From positions 10,836,533-10,900,532 of the forward strand of contig NC_037275.1 of the NCBI RefSeq assembly GCF_000002425.4: a stretch of DNA of 64,000 nt, given 5' to 3'. Shown here one piece after another: positions 39,430 to 50,900 of the stretch. The notes below the pieces were generated by a model. It was not told where the DNA came from, did not search any database, and worked only from the letters and a program-made list of their open reading frames with translations. The first letter of the stretch is position 1. Each line of letters begins with the position of its first letter. The stretch comes from Physcomitrium patens. Taxonomy: Eukaryota; Streptophyta; Bryopsida; Funariales; Funariaceae. A program made the position numbers and the translations under genes.

Positions 39430-40966
39430 TCTTCAATTAATTTAAGTTTATTAGAAATATATCTTCAAATGAAATATTCTCTTAAATACTAAATCCTTGA
39501 ACTACCTTAATCTTCATGATCTTGTCCTCTTAAGTTGTACCTCTACTTAGATGCTTAAATTTTGAGGCAATAAATCCTTTGCCATAAGAATCAATATACC
39601 TATCTTGTCTCAATTCTAATCTAAGTATATACAAGCTTTTTGAAAACTATTCTATATTAGCTCTTAAAATTTTGAATTATAATTTTTTTTCTATTATTTT
39701 ATCTTTCTATTATTTAAAATTTCATCTTTTTTATATTTTTTAACTAATATTTTTATTTTTTCTTAGTAGTTTTTTATTATGCTTTGTAATTATAAATAAG
39801 TATAATTTTAGTCACTTAATATTGGTTTTAATTGCCTCATATATATATTATTAATTATTTTCTCATAGAATTCATGTTTATTTTTTCTTTATTCTTATTC
39901 TTATTTTCTTATAAATCTACACTATTTTTTTATTTACTATTTGTATATAAATTTAATTAGTACATGGCATACTTATTGTACTTTGATTTAATTTAAGTTT
40001 GTATCTATAATAGTTTTATACTTACATATATTTAAACATATTTCTATTTTTTTAGATTAAACATACACCTTATACATAAACACATACATTGTCTTACATA
40101 CACATTGATATACATCCAAAACTCACTTGATGAGACTTTTTATTTTCCAAGGAAAGAAAAAAATATTTGTAGTGATGATATGCAAATATGTCAAACATTC
40201 TTTAAAATAAAATAAAAAGAAGAAAATACATCTGGCTTATAAAAAGACAAAAGAAAAAACAGAAGATTGAATTTTCTACCATTTTTTTTCTTTTTTTCTA
40301 GAAAAAATACCTTTAATAAATATTATGTATAAAATATTAGAATTTTTAAAATTAATATTTTATAACCTTTAAATTTGATATTCTTACGTCTTTAAATTTA
40401 AAATTTTTGCATTTTTAAAAATAATCCTTTGGCATCTTTAAAAATAATCCTTTGGCATATTTAAAATTCACAATTTTACATCTTTGAAGTTGATATTCTT
40501 TAAAAATCGCTTTAATACCAATATTTTAAATAAATAAATTATTTATAAAATATTTTTATAATATTTCTTTATAAATGAGTTTATTTGATCTATAAACTAT
40601 TCAACTATAAATTAACACTTATTTTACTACTAGTCTACATTAATACAAAGTTCATAAATTATTTTTTATAGTTTTAGAATAATATCACCTTAAAATTAAT
40701 ACTTTTCTTTTAACTTAACATATATTAAAACTAATACTCTATAACATTTTATTTTGAAACAATATTCAATAGTTTGTTTAAGATCTTCAAAACATAATCA
40801 CAAACCTTTTTATTGAAATAGAGTCTTTTCTTGTATTGTAAGAAACTTAAATTGTTTAATATTAAAAATTGTTATTTAAAAATTATAAAATAAAAGGTAA
40901 TATTAGACCAGATTAATATATAATGTTCTAATAAATTGGACTTGAGAATACAAGATTAAATAACTA
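39430..40966. other. AT-rich gene-free DNA
   Basis: No gene recognised. A 20-22 bp phrase (AAAAATAATCCTTTGGCAT) is repeated in tandem at about 40417-40457, within a wider patch (40330-40510) of degenerate TTTAAA-type blocks. The Tc1-type element inserted at the right edge. Confidence 0.55.
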
Positions 40967-40998
40967 CAGTGACAAACAAAACCGAGTACAAAATCTGA
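40967..40998 (+). repeat. Tc1-type left terminal inverted repeat
   Basis: 32 bases that are the exact reverse complement of 42518-42549. Confidence 0.95.
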
Positions 40999-41193
40999 AG
41001 TGCCAACTTTCAAGAGCAATTACAGAAATTTCAATGATTGCTTTATAAATCTGAAAGTTACATGGAATAATACACACAGTCTTGTACACATGTACAAAGT
41101 TGCACATCAAATTGATAACTAAACATCCTTCTTCAAAGTCAAATCAACAACTATGTCTTGTACTCAGTATTGTTCAAAGAAAATCTTCAAACG

Positions 41194-42209
41194 TCAATAT
41201 TTAGTCCAATAACCTTTTGCTTCCAAAACAGCTGAAATCCTTCTTGGCATACTTTTGTATAGTTTCTCACAATCTTTTGCATCAAAACTAGGGTAAATAC
41301 TACAAACATTCTCCCACAATTCTTGAACATCTCTTGGCCTTGGAGTGACTTGGCTTAAACGCTGTTTGAGAAAGGCCCAAAAATGTTCCATTGGATTCAA
41401 ATCTGGAGATTGAGCTGGCCATCGAAGGAGCTCAAATGGCTGTGAAGAGAGCCAAAACCGAACACTTTTTGCCGTATGTTTGGGATCATTATCATGTTGA
41501 AAAACCACCTTAGTAGGATCTAAGTTGTAATTCTGTGTGGTACTTTCAAGTAGGTTTCTAAAATTTTTTTATACAAGTGTTGCTCCATTCTACCTTCAAT
41601 TTGATACCAAGCACCCGGCCCAAAAGCAATCATACAACCCCAAATCATAATTGAACCACCACCATGTTTGACAGTTTGACTAACATGTTTAGGTCCAGGT
41701 CGTTCTCCTTCTCTCAACCAACACCAAGACCTACCATCTAAGTTGATTAGGTTAATCTTTGTCTCATCACTGAAAATAACCCATCTCCAATCATCAACGG
41801 TCCAATTTTTGTATTTATGAGCAAAACTCAACCTTACAAGAACATGTCTTTTGGCAAGTAGAGGCTTCTTTTGTTGCACACAAGCACCTAAACCAGCTTC
41901 TCTCAAACCACACCTCAAGGTGATATCTGAGAAGTGTTTACCTGTTTTTTCTCGAAGTTGTTTTGCAGTTGCACTTGCCGTTTTGAGACAACTAGCAGTG
42001 ACAAGGTACACACCAAGTCGCTTCTCTTGCTCTCCTAAAACCTTTGGACGTCCTCCTCTTTGCTTTTTTATTTCACCAGTAATCTCCCTCCTTAGATGAG
42101 CTACTGAAGAGTGACTCATTTCAAGTGAGTCTGCAACTTTTCTTGTAGAAACACCACTCCTAAGCTGCACCAATGCTTAGTGCTTCAATGATTCACACAA
42201 CCGAGGCAT
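41194..42209 (-). pseudogene. Tc1-type transposase, two lesions
   Basis: The transposase cuts and pastes the element at TA sites. An ATG at 42209 (MPRLCESLKH) starts a helix-turn-helix region (STRKVADSLEMSHSSVAHLRR), followed by a basic GRPK hinge of the kind seen between the two DNA-binding domains. The catalytic core has VIFSDETKI (first Asp), FQHDNDPKHTA (second Asp) and SPDLNPMEHFW (Glu), with 34 residues between the last two, hence DD34E. Expected length is about 338 residues, normal for Tc1. Two lesions are visible: a TAA at codon 11 (42179-42177), readable as a C-to-T change of CAA, and a one-base frame change near 41530-41545, before the second catalytic Asp. A downstream start after codon 11 would lose only a few residues, but the frame change removes half of the catalytic core, so this copy is probably not autonomous. 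Confidence 0.92.
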
Positions 42210-42517
42210 AGAGATATAATTGACAAATCAACTTTCACTATAGATAGTACACAACAAGAGCAACACAGCAAACAAAAAATGCCCTCAAATCTTGCAACAA
42301 TGAGTGTACATTGAAATTTCGAAATTCAGCAAGAAAAAGCAACTAAAACTGAGTACGCACGTCTCTGTGCTTCTACAACACTTTTCTCATAAACCCTATC
42401 TCAAATGATAATGAGATTTTTCATCCATGTAGAGGACTGGATGAATACACTTAATAAAAAAGTAATTCTATCAATTGACTTATGTGTCAGTTGGAAGGAT
42501 CAATGAACTATGAGTGT

Positions 42518-42549
42518 TCAGATTTTGTACTCGGTTTTGTTTGTCACTG
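42518..42549 (-). repeat. Tc1-type right terminal inverted repeat
   Basis: 32 bases that are the exact reverse complement of 40967-40998; followed by the TA target copy. Confidence 0.95.
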
Positions 42550-42551
42550 TA

Positions 42552-43603
42552 TATCTACAAAACTTTTTTTTTTCTATCAAATTTCTTAGATAGAGTAATC
42601 TTTTACTTTCTTACTAAAAATATTTGTGACTCTATAAAAACTTAAGTTAAAAATATTTCATTTAAGTTATAAGATTATTTTTTAAAATCATTTTATCTTT
42701 GTATCTTCTTAGTCAAAAATTGTTGGTGTCTATTGTAGAAGTATGCATAGTTGATACAACATAAATATCAATTTTCTTAATTCTTCTTATATTTTGGTAT
42801 AATATTCTTTATTTTTATAAATATTTTATGAGTATAAAAAAAATTAAAAATCATAATTTTAATTTTTAATTAAAAATTAAAAATTAATATTATTTTTATA
42901 TTCTTCTCTTTGTATATATGTATTAAAACTATTCTAAAATTATATAAAATTTGAAGTTTTACCAATTGGAAGAATGTTTAAATTCTTACAATCTACAAAC
43001 AATAAAAAATCTAAAAAATAAATAAAATAAAAAAATAAATAAGAGGTAGTTTATATTAAATGAAGAATATTAAATTATATTAGTTAAAGCCAAGAGTTAG
43101 TCCATTACAAAAATGATATCTTTGGGCTTCTTAAATAGACTAACTGGCAACCATTTATTGAAGATTTTAACCAAGTCTTTTATCAAAGAAGCTACAACCC
43201 TTGTCAAAATAGATTTTATCGACTTAATTTTATTCTACTTAATTTTATTCTACTTAATTCTACTTACTTCCATTACATACTTGTGATACAAGCAAAGAAA
43301 TTTTGCTTTATTTTATTTTATTTTTAAGAATAAATATTAATATTAACTATATTTTATAAAATATTAAATATTAAGTAGAAATAAAAAAAAATCCACAAAC
43401 AATAAATTTTAAAAATGTAATACGATATAAAAACCAAAAATCTAAAAAATATCTAATATGTTTGATGTAACATTTTATTTGTGTCACATTGGTAGACATC
43501 AACAAATAGCATGGAATGTCATATAAGAACAACATTGGACTAACTTTAAGTCTTAAAAATGTCCTCAAAGTCCTCAAAGATAGCCAAGCTTATGCAATTG
43601 AAG

Positions 43604-43636
<33 letters not shown>

Positions 43637-43830
43637 ATTTGTACAACATTTGTGAATATTTACAATCTTTCACACAGCACATTCTCCTTCATATTACTAG
43701 AATTTCAACAATACTTCCATCTATTTTTACACTCATTAATATGAAAATACTAACACTATTGAAGCAAATTTCACTAGTATATCCACCGTACTCATTATCA
43801 CATGTACTGATGTAGTGTAAAAATGCAAGC
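42552..43830. other. AT-rich gene-free DNA
   Basis: No gene recognised. An A-run of about 31 bases lies at 43604-43634. The region ends sharply where the main GC-richer island begins near 43830. Confidence 0.55.
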
Positions 43831-45000
43831 GGTTGAAAAAAGTGTCAAAGCATCTATAGTATTCTTAGTGTCGTGTTTGGGAAAGTAGACTCATAATCTG
43901 AACTCTAAGGACAAGATTTCACTCAACCTCTTCACAAGATTCCCTCGATAGCTACCGCGCAGCCAACGGATCACCTAATCTCGTGATGCTCGTTGCAGTT
44001 CAGGCACTGGCTGCCTAGAAAGAAGCTAAATGTACACACACACACACACACAAGTCAACTACACCGTCTTATCTCACGACTGTCAAACACAGAATCACCT
44101 CTTTTGTCCAAACCATTCGACACGAATGCGAGTATTTCGGTATCTACTCTGCTTTGACCAGGGTTACTTCTTCTACACCCATTTCAATTTAGACTTGGAG
44201 TGATTAAAGTGCATTTGATCATTCTAAGTAACCTTTATGCTTGCCAATCATGCTGATGAACACGTAGAAACAAGCTTCGAATAAGTATTTTACAGGCTGC
44301 CTCCGGTTCTCGTTTGGGTCTAGCAGCTGATATCATAAGCACCGAGGAGTCTTCAGCAACAAGGTTGATAGTTGATCTCTGAGCCCAGATGGCGACCATA
44401 GCTCACCATGTAGGAACTTCGACTGGGTGCTCTCTCTTTTGTCCAACAGGTGGTTCTTATGATATCTAGGCATGGTGCAAAAAACTCTTCTGATTTCAAA
44501 TGGCGGTATGATGGTGTATCAAAATATGGGATGCAGTAGAATGCCGCAATACCTGTTGAAAATGTATTGAAAAATGGGACTATCTGAGGGTTGATATCTC
44601 AATTCACATGAAAAGTGGATTATCGCCGCTCATCCACAATCGACGAACTGCCAGCTCCAGTGGCTTTAAAAGCATCGTCGCAGTTCCTCAGATGTATCAT
44701 GTTGCTAATCCTCGAATTCTCAGGATGTAGCATAACTAGTCTAATATCCATGGGCCCCACGTGGAGACTTGCGACAAATAGTGCCCTGGAGTCCACGCTT
44801 GACCTCCTCCGACCTAAATTGGGCTGAATGAGCTCTCACGTTTTGCATCGATATCTGCGCAGGTGTTCATTCGCCACAGCTGCTACAAAGCTGGTGCTTC
44901 TCTCAAGCATTCTGACTTCCACTTGTTGACTACTTTTCCATTATAGAGGATAAAATTTCAATCCAAGTTTCGATCTAGGCTGTCGCCCACAAGTCCACTT
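43831..45000. other. GC-richer island, no gene recognised
   Basis: Near-balanced composition typical of the host-gene islands here, with a CA run at about 44033-44052. No frame is long or protein-like enough to call. It may be the 3' transcribed part of a minus-strand gene or regulatory DNA of the neighbours. Confidence 0.4.
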
Positions 45001-45004
45001 GCGC

Positions 45005-45390
45005 TTAGGCTCTAGATGTCATTGCACGGTCATTTATCACGGTCACTGTTAAAAACTCAAAAATCCAAGGCATGGAGTTTGGAGAATATGGGTAGATAAG
45101 CACGATGGAATGGGGAAGTTGACTTTCACTGCAACCTGGTATTTGCACAGATCAAGTCAGAAGATCGAGAGTAATCCATCGTTGAATCCAAAACGAACTG
45201 ACCTAATCACTCGTCGTGGACATGAATGTTTCATTCAAATATAAACCGCAGTTGGATTCAAAGGATGAGCACTCACACCCTCAAATATACGGATGTCAGA
45301 AGTATACGAAGTGTCTGCAGGCTGCAGTACTCCGCTTTTCCCCTCAAACTCCAACACTAATTGTGCCTCCCATCGATATTTTTCGAACAT
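45005..45390 (-). CDS. Hypothetical two-exon small gene (model)
   Basis: A tentative model on the minus strand. An ATG at 45390 opens MFEKYRWEAQLVLEFEGK and runs to a good donor (GTGTGAGT) at 45278. Joined to an acceptor (TACCAG) at 45136, exon 2 (45005-45135) stays open and ends with TAA, giving 80 residues. Exons: 45279-45390 and 45005-45135, phase 1. A strong acceptor (poly-T then CCAG) at 45449, just upstream of the ATG, could end a 5'-UTR intron. The product has no signal peptide, no membrane segment and no family I recognise. It overlaps a competing plus-strand ORF. Confidence 0.28.
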
Positions 45391-45853
45391 CTTCACGCTG
45401 CCCAAAGCCGTCAAAAGTCAACGCAAACAAAATACTCAACAGGCTTATCTGGAAAAAAAAAAAGTTATTATAATGCAGGGCAGATTCAAAAGTCCACAGT
45501 CATCGAAATCTATGAAATCCTACAACCCCGAAATCCACGTCAGGGGATCCGTAAGTCAACCAGCTGCAGGAGTCCCACCGAACAAGTCAGATGTCCAGGC
45601 TCTTCTGCCTTATGAATATGAGCTCAATCAATGCCCAGCAACTCATCAGTCACCGCCGTCACCATTCCAGCCTTCTGCTTCGCCTCTGCGTGAACTGCGA
45701 GTGAGCTCCATCATCTTCCTCACTGATTCCAAAGTCTTCAGCGACCTCAGAGTCGCGACAGCTTGTCTCTGGGGCTGGTGTATCTTGTGGTTGAGGACAT
45801 TAATGAGCAGAGGAATTGCTTTTGAATCGTCTCACAGAGCCATTAAAAGGTAA
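45293..45853 (+). CDS. Hypothetical ORF, 186 codons
   Basis: The longest single frame in this island; it starts at an ATG. The protein is rich in Ser, Pro and Lys, with a hydrophobic patch near residues 140-170, and matches nothing I know. It lies opposite the two-exon minus-strand model, and at most one of the two is likely to be real. A 186-codon open frame is somewhat longer than expected by chance at this composition, so it is listed with low confidence. Confidence 0.25.
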   Translation: MSEVYEVSAGCSTPLFPSNSNTNCASHRYFSNIFTLPKAVKSQRKQNTQQAYLEKKKVIIMQGRFKSPQSSKSMKSYNPEIHVRGSVSQPAAGVPPNKSDVQALLPYEYELNQCPATHQSPPSPFQPSASPLRELRVSSIIFLTDSKVFSDLRVATACLWGWCILWLRTLMSRGIAFESSHRAIKR

Positions 45854-46160
45854 GCATTGGAACCCCTTCTGTGTCGAAGTTGATTCTCTTGTGTCCATTG
45901 CAAACCTAGAACTAAAGTTTGAGATCGAATTGGACCGTTCTCTGCATGTTTGGGCCTTCTATTGTTGTATCTTTCAGTGTAACACTTTACTATTGTGTAA
46001 CTGTAGTTACTGTCTTACCTGTTTGTATTCCACCTGGTGTGAGTCTCGTGGAAGGTTTTGAGCAATTGCTGCACAATGTAAGCCGGACGCTGTGACCCAT
46101 AGCCTGGATTATTGTTTACTGTCACATTTCGATTAACATCAGTAGATTTTGTAACCTCGC
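45854..46160. other. Intergenic DNA upstream of the S-protein-homologue-like gene
   Basis: Near-balanced composition, no convincing frame. It probably contains distal promoter sequence for the gene that starts at 46324. Confidence 0.4.
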
Positions 46161-46164
46161 ATTG

Positions 46165-46190
46165 TGACGTCGTGGGTTGCGTATATCTTT
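46165..46190 (+). promoter_or_regulatory. Candidate promoter elements of the S-protein-homologue-like gene
   Basis: TGACGTCG (46165-46172), an ACGT-core site of the bZIP type, lies just upstream of a TATA-like GTATATCTTTAAAT at about 46181. The TATA-like site is about 140 bases before the proposed start codon. Neither is proven to act. Confidence 0.35.
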
Positions 46191-46323
46191 AAATCCCTTT
46201 CTATTAACCTATTAAATCCCACAAGAGTTATCGATGACGGCTACTGCAGCATTGCATGCGTTGCCTCGGTTTCTGCCCACACAAAAGTATACTCTAAGTA
46301 TTGTGGGTCACTCTTGTTGCAGG

Positions 46324-46782
46324 ATGATGTCGCAGGCTATGGCATTCCCAGTGAAGCTGGCAATGCTGCTCGCACTCGTGAACGTCGCAGCAGGTGCTGT
46401 GACCGTCAATCAGGCCATCGAAAATGGCGCTTCCGGCGACATATTGTGCAAGTGCACATCTGCAGTCTCCCAAAGGGAAGTCGCCCCAGCGCAGGAATTG
46501 AAGCCCGGTGGCATTCTGAAGTTTTCTTTCGCCAGCTCGCTCGAAGACCCCGTCGTCACATGCGAATTCTCATCAAAAACCATAGCCGATTTGCTGGTCA
46601 TTAAAAAAGTCGACATATGGGACTACTTGAAATCTGGGTTTTCGGACTCTCCCCAGATGGCCTGCCTCAGCACTGGATGCGCCTGGAAAGCTGAAGAGAA
46701 GGGCATCTCTTACCAATCAAAAGATGGTGGCTTCGTGCTTTACATTCTATGGGCCGATATTCTTCCTACGATGCCTGCTTAA
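46324..46782 (+). CDS. Plant self-incompatibility S1 / S-protein-homologue-like secreted protein
   Basis: 152 residues from the ATG at 46324; the frame is open further upstream to an ATG at 46234. I prefer 46324 because the signal peptide begins there (hydrophobic core KLAMLLALVNVAAGA, residues 11-25). Mature-chain landmarks fit the S1/SPH family (Pfam PF05938): an early cysteine pair (C42, C44), a KPGG turn, alternating hydrophobics (ILKFSF), C80 in VVTCEF, C114, then C119-A-W121 and a late YILW. Family members are small secreted disulphide-bonded proteins. The founding member is the poppy pollen-rejection ligand, while most homologues have unknown roles. TTGCAG directly before the ATG could be an intron acceptor, so a 5'-UTR intron is possible. 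It converges with the phosphatase gene at 47945. Confidence 0.6.
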   Translation: MMSQAMAFPVKLAMLLALVNVAAGAVTVNQAIENGASGDILCKCTSAVSQREVAPAQELKPGGILKFSFASSLEDPVVTCEFSSKTIADLLVIKKVDIWDYLKSGFSDSPQMACLSTGCAWKAEEKGISYQSKDGGFVLYILWADILPTMPA

Positions 46783-46870
46783 TTCTAATATGAGGGAGAA
46801 AGTGCTTCTGGTGTTGTGCTAGATTGACTTGAATCAAGCTGATGGAATGCAGCGTCCAAGGCAGGCCCGG

Positions 46871-46876
46871 AATAAA
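46871..46876 (+). promoter_or_regulatory. Candidate polyadenylation signal
   Basis: AATAAA 89 bases after the stop codon of the S-protein-homologue-like gene. A second AATAAA-like hexamer lies near 47060. Confidence 0.5.
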
Positions 46877-47944
46877 ATGTCGATGGGTGGCAGGGCACGG
46901 TTCAGTCAGTGCTTGTCAATGACCTAACCTGTGCCTACATTGTGCTATTTTCAGAATTAGAGTAGCTTGTCGGCTTGCATGTATACGTCTTTCATTAGTT
47001 AGGTTTTTTATATTCGCGACTTGATTTGCAACGCTTATAATGTTGATGTGTCAACATTAATAAAAGTCGGAAGCATTGCACTCTGCAGTTTATGTGCTTG
47101 AGATGGTCAGTGTTGCCTTCCTGGTTGATTGATTAGATGATGTATAATGGCCCCTTTCAATCAACTTGTTAGGTTGTGAAAGGAACATGTATGTGGCCTT
47201 GTATGGAGTTTGGGCATCGTGAAATTCTTTCAAGTGGAATACAGTGCAGAAGATGGCTTTGTCGTTGACTACAGCGCTTGATCGATCTCCGCCACCTTAA
47301 CTTGGAAAACATCACCTTCGTCCTTCACTCTTCTTCAAACAAATCATAGGTGTTGTCCAGATGCACTTAAGATTCAAGGCGCATAGGGGCATGAGTTCAT
47401 GCGCATGATACTGAATGGAACCAGTGCGAAGTTTGTGCGTGTACAGCAGTGTTGCAGCCCTAAAATTCAGCAAATCGAAATAGTGTTTGTCTAACAGACA
47501 AATCAAATCTTACAGATCGTATTATTTAAACCTCAGAAATATCAAAGAGGACTTTGGATAAGACACATTCTTTTCACTATTTGCCTTGCTACCCTGAAAC
47601 CTTATGCAATAGCAGAACTGAAAATAGTAGTTGATAGATGTGAATGTTTCAAACTGGGTACACATTAAACTTCAAAAGATTTCTCATGTTTTGTCATAAA
47701 GTTTTGCATTTGAGTAAAAGGTGGGGTTGAAGGACTAACAACTTATTTCTAAGCTAGACGATGACAGTAATAATTAAAACATGATCGGGGGTTGTACACC
47801 ATTAATATATTAAACTCCTAAAATTTGCAACACAAATACGTATAAATGAATAATGCACATAAGCATTGATGCTAAAAACCAACCCATGACTTTGCAACTC
47901 CAAAAACATAAAATTTACTTAAAGCTAATAAAAGCTCTGCATAT
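46877..47944. other. Spacer between two convergent genes
   Basis: Lies between the 3' end of the S-protein-homologue-like gene (plus) and that of the phosphatase gene (minus), and should hold both 3' UTRs. No coding frame is recognised. No exact AATAAA on the minus strand was found just after the phosphatase stop. Confidence 0.5.
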
Positions 47945-50900
47945 TTATCTTGAATCACTGCCCCTGAAGAAACGAACAGACTTGTTTCTCCGCAACAGGT
48001 TGTTCTGGTTACTGCAAACGTGAGGTTGGCGTACTATATAAATTTGATCACCAACAATCTCGTCATATTCGTCTTGGTTTCGATGCCAAGTCCAAAGCAG
48101 GTGCGTGCTGTTCACCACCTGCTTACACAACAGAGAAGTATGAGACACTGATTGAACTACTTCATCGAATTTTGGAGATATTGCCCAAGCGTTCGACCCC
48201 TGATCACTAGCTCTAGAACTGCCAAAAACGATTATTCCCAATTTCACCAAAACAATAGATCGTCTTGATTGCAAACCTTCCAAGTGAGCATACAAACACC
48301 AAGCACGAAAAGCACAAACAATGTAGAAAAGAGAATAATGCTCGAATTCAAATATAACCTCTATGATGCCATGACCGAAGCTGCTGTCACGCCAGGCACT
48401 CCAGACGGGTTGCTTGTCCCAGCAAAACTTGCCGTTGGTGAAATTAAAGCCACAGTAGCCACTGAGATACGAAAAACCCTTGTCTGGGGTCGTCAACGGA
48501 TCAGGACATGCACCATCGTCATCTGCATGGATTAATTCCAATTTTTCACCGTTGCCACCATCGCCGACTGTGATATACACTGGAGCACAAGGGTCGTACT
48601 TGTAATCGTAAACTCGATTGATTCGTTCATAAGCATGCACCTGCAGCATAAAGGGCATGTTCAAACCTCACTACGTAGCTGTAGCACAATTAAACGATCA
48701 AACAAAAAATAAATACCATATACAAGTTACAGCAAATCAAAAGCCTAATTATATCTTTGAAGGTAATAGCCCTATCGTGATGTGGTGCTCAATGACTTTG
48801 AAAAGCCTGTACACAAACAGAACGGTTCAATTGCGCATACATGGCCATGGAACATGACGTCAACGCCGTATTTGTACAAAAGATCCTCCATCGATTGTCG
48901 AAAACATTCTACTTCTCGATAATGAGCGCGGTAGCTATTATACCACGGAGCGTGTGTGGTTGCAATGATCCATGGAGTAACAGTCCGATCGACATTTGCA
49001 AGATCTTCCTGTAGCCAACGGTATTGCTCGCCTATTTTCCACACACACCACACATGACATTCAACTCATAATATTCTCTTTCACAATTCGTAAGGCAACT
49101 GACAACGTACCCAAAGCAGAAACATATCAATGAAATACATGACAGTCTTCAGACAAGACAGCCTTAGAAGCGGTATCACAACCTCAAAGTCGTATCCCTT
49201 ATATCCCCAGCTTATGAACTGATTATTCAAAGAATTGGAGAAAAACTTACTGGACTTATTGTAATCTGCGTAGGATCCAATCATGACAAAATGGATGCCA
49301 CCTGCGTTGAAAGAGTAGTACATGTTGGTACCCGATTTACTCTCTGATTGAGGAACCGCAAACCTGGCCTTGTATGCCACAAAGCTTTCGCCGTTGATTT
49401 GTGATTCGACCTCATGATTGCCTTCTATGACCATAAAAGGCACCCTCGATGCTAACGGCTCAACCAGTCTGCTCAAGCACAACAATAGATTAGATCAAAG
49501 AAAAAGAATCTCCTAAAATACACACGGTGAGAAAGCGTGAAACATACCAAAACAGCATCGTATGTGAATATGATGTTTACGTAAATGTTCACACCTCTGC
49601 CACATGTCCCAGCGAGGTTGGTAGGTCTCATGTATAGGAGTATCTTTCCCAAAAGCTTGGCCATAACTACTCGAGCCAGTTCCATTAGTAATGTACAAGT
49701 TTGCATATGACATGTCGCCCACCATTAGAATAAGATCTGGATTGTTCTCGGCTACGTGATCAACAGTTGAAGTGGAATTATACGTTAGTCCAAGATCTCC
49801 GATGATAGCAATGCGCTTTGGATAATTGGCAGGTCCAGTTGCTGGCAAAGTTGTGAATGAATGTTCACCGCTCATGGCAGATAATGTCGGATCCCCACAC
49901 TTATAGTAGTATTTTGTGTTTGGTTTAAGTCCTGAGCAATGTACAAACAAAGTAGGTTTCAGTTAACGCTGAAAAAAAAAACTCAAAATAGCTAATTCTC
50001 AACCCATGAAGCATATCAGAAAATTGCGTACAAGTTCCGCTCTTAAGGAGCGTGTTAATCGATGGATTTCCCAGCAACTATATCGAAAGGTACAAGTCCT
50101 TTCCTCACAATTAACGTTAATAACACTACATAACGCATTCTCTGATAAGCTAGCTTGGACGCTCAAAGTCTCTGAAAGAATGAAGCCAATTACCGGTGAT
50201 GCGGACGTGGTGAATAATGCCCGATGTATAATTGAGCACATTGTCGAAGGGGTAGAGCTGACTGTAAACCTCAGAGATTCCACTTGCGGACATTGTATAC
50301 TTTTCAGACGCAGTACCATACTGCACAACACTCTTAACACTGGTCGGGTCCAAGGGCGTAACTTTCGGACCCATTTGCCAATCCCCTGCAACGTCGAAAC
50401 TATGTTAGCTACATTGTACTTGGTGCAAAGAGAAAGAACGTAACCAGACTTGGAGGATCTAATCCTGCGCTTTATGTTTACCCTCGAGGGTTGTCCATCA
50501 GTGGAAAAGGTAGCATGCTTTGTCAAGATCCATTCCCAATGGTTCATTAAATTCTAAGATTACGTAACTATCCTGTGTAAAATGATGTTCAGCGTAGAAT
50601 TTCCGGGATGCTTGAAATAAATTCCCTAGCAAAGCTTCGTCCACAACCAGCCGACCCAACCAGAATAAGGACAGAAGACCTCGGTATCGTGCCTTCCAGT
50701 GGCAAAGAAAATTAGTTTAAGCGCCAATTCCAAGCGCATTCCACAAGACGTGTTCTCTACGAGCCCACTGTTGGTCATATGAACTCTCCCAAACCCGAAG
50801 GACTTAAGAATGGGAAAGAAAGATACAACGGATTTGGATGACTTACCAGAGACCCAAGACACCCACATAGCATCAGGTGTTGACAGAGCGAGAAATATCT

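Larger units (their letters stand above)
40967..42549 (-). mobile_element. Tc1-type DNA transposon (DD34E), nearly intact
   Basis: A 1,583-bp element bounded by perfect 32-bp terminal inverted repeats (40967-40998 and 42518-42549, beginning CAGTGACAAACAAAA) and flanked by TA on both sides (40965-40966, 42550-42551), the target duplication of the Tc1/mariner superfamily. It encodes one transposase on the minus strand. The exact match of the two ends indicates a recent insertion. Tc1-type DD34E elements are typical of animals and are rarely reported from land plants, whose mariner-like elements usually carry DD39D, so horizontal arrival is possible. Confidence 0.95.

Noticed and set aside
44615-44827. 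70-codon plus-strand frame in the GC-richer island
   Set aside because: No ATG context, no recognisable domain, and a length expected by chance at this composition.
46234-46323. Upstream ATG at 46234 as start of the S-protein-homologue-like protein
   Set aside because: It would place about 30 polar residues before the signal peptide; the ATG at 46324 gives a proper secretory signal.
48269-48535. Plus-strand frames within the phosphatase gene (also 50006-50443 and 48657-48857)
   Set aside because: They are shadows of the minus-strand exons and introns and resemble no protein.
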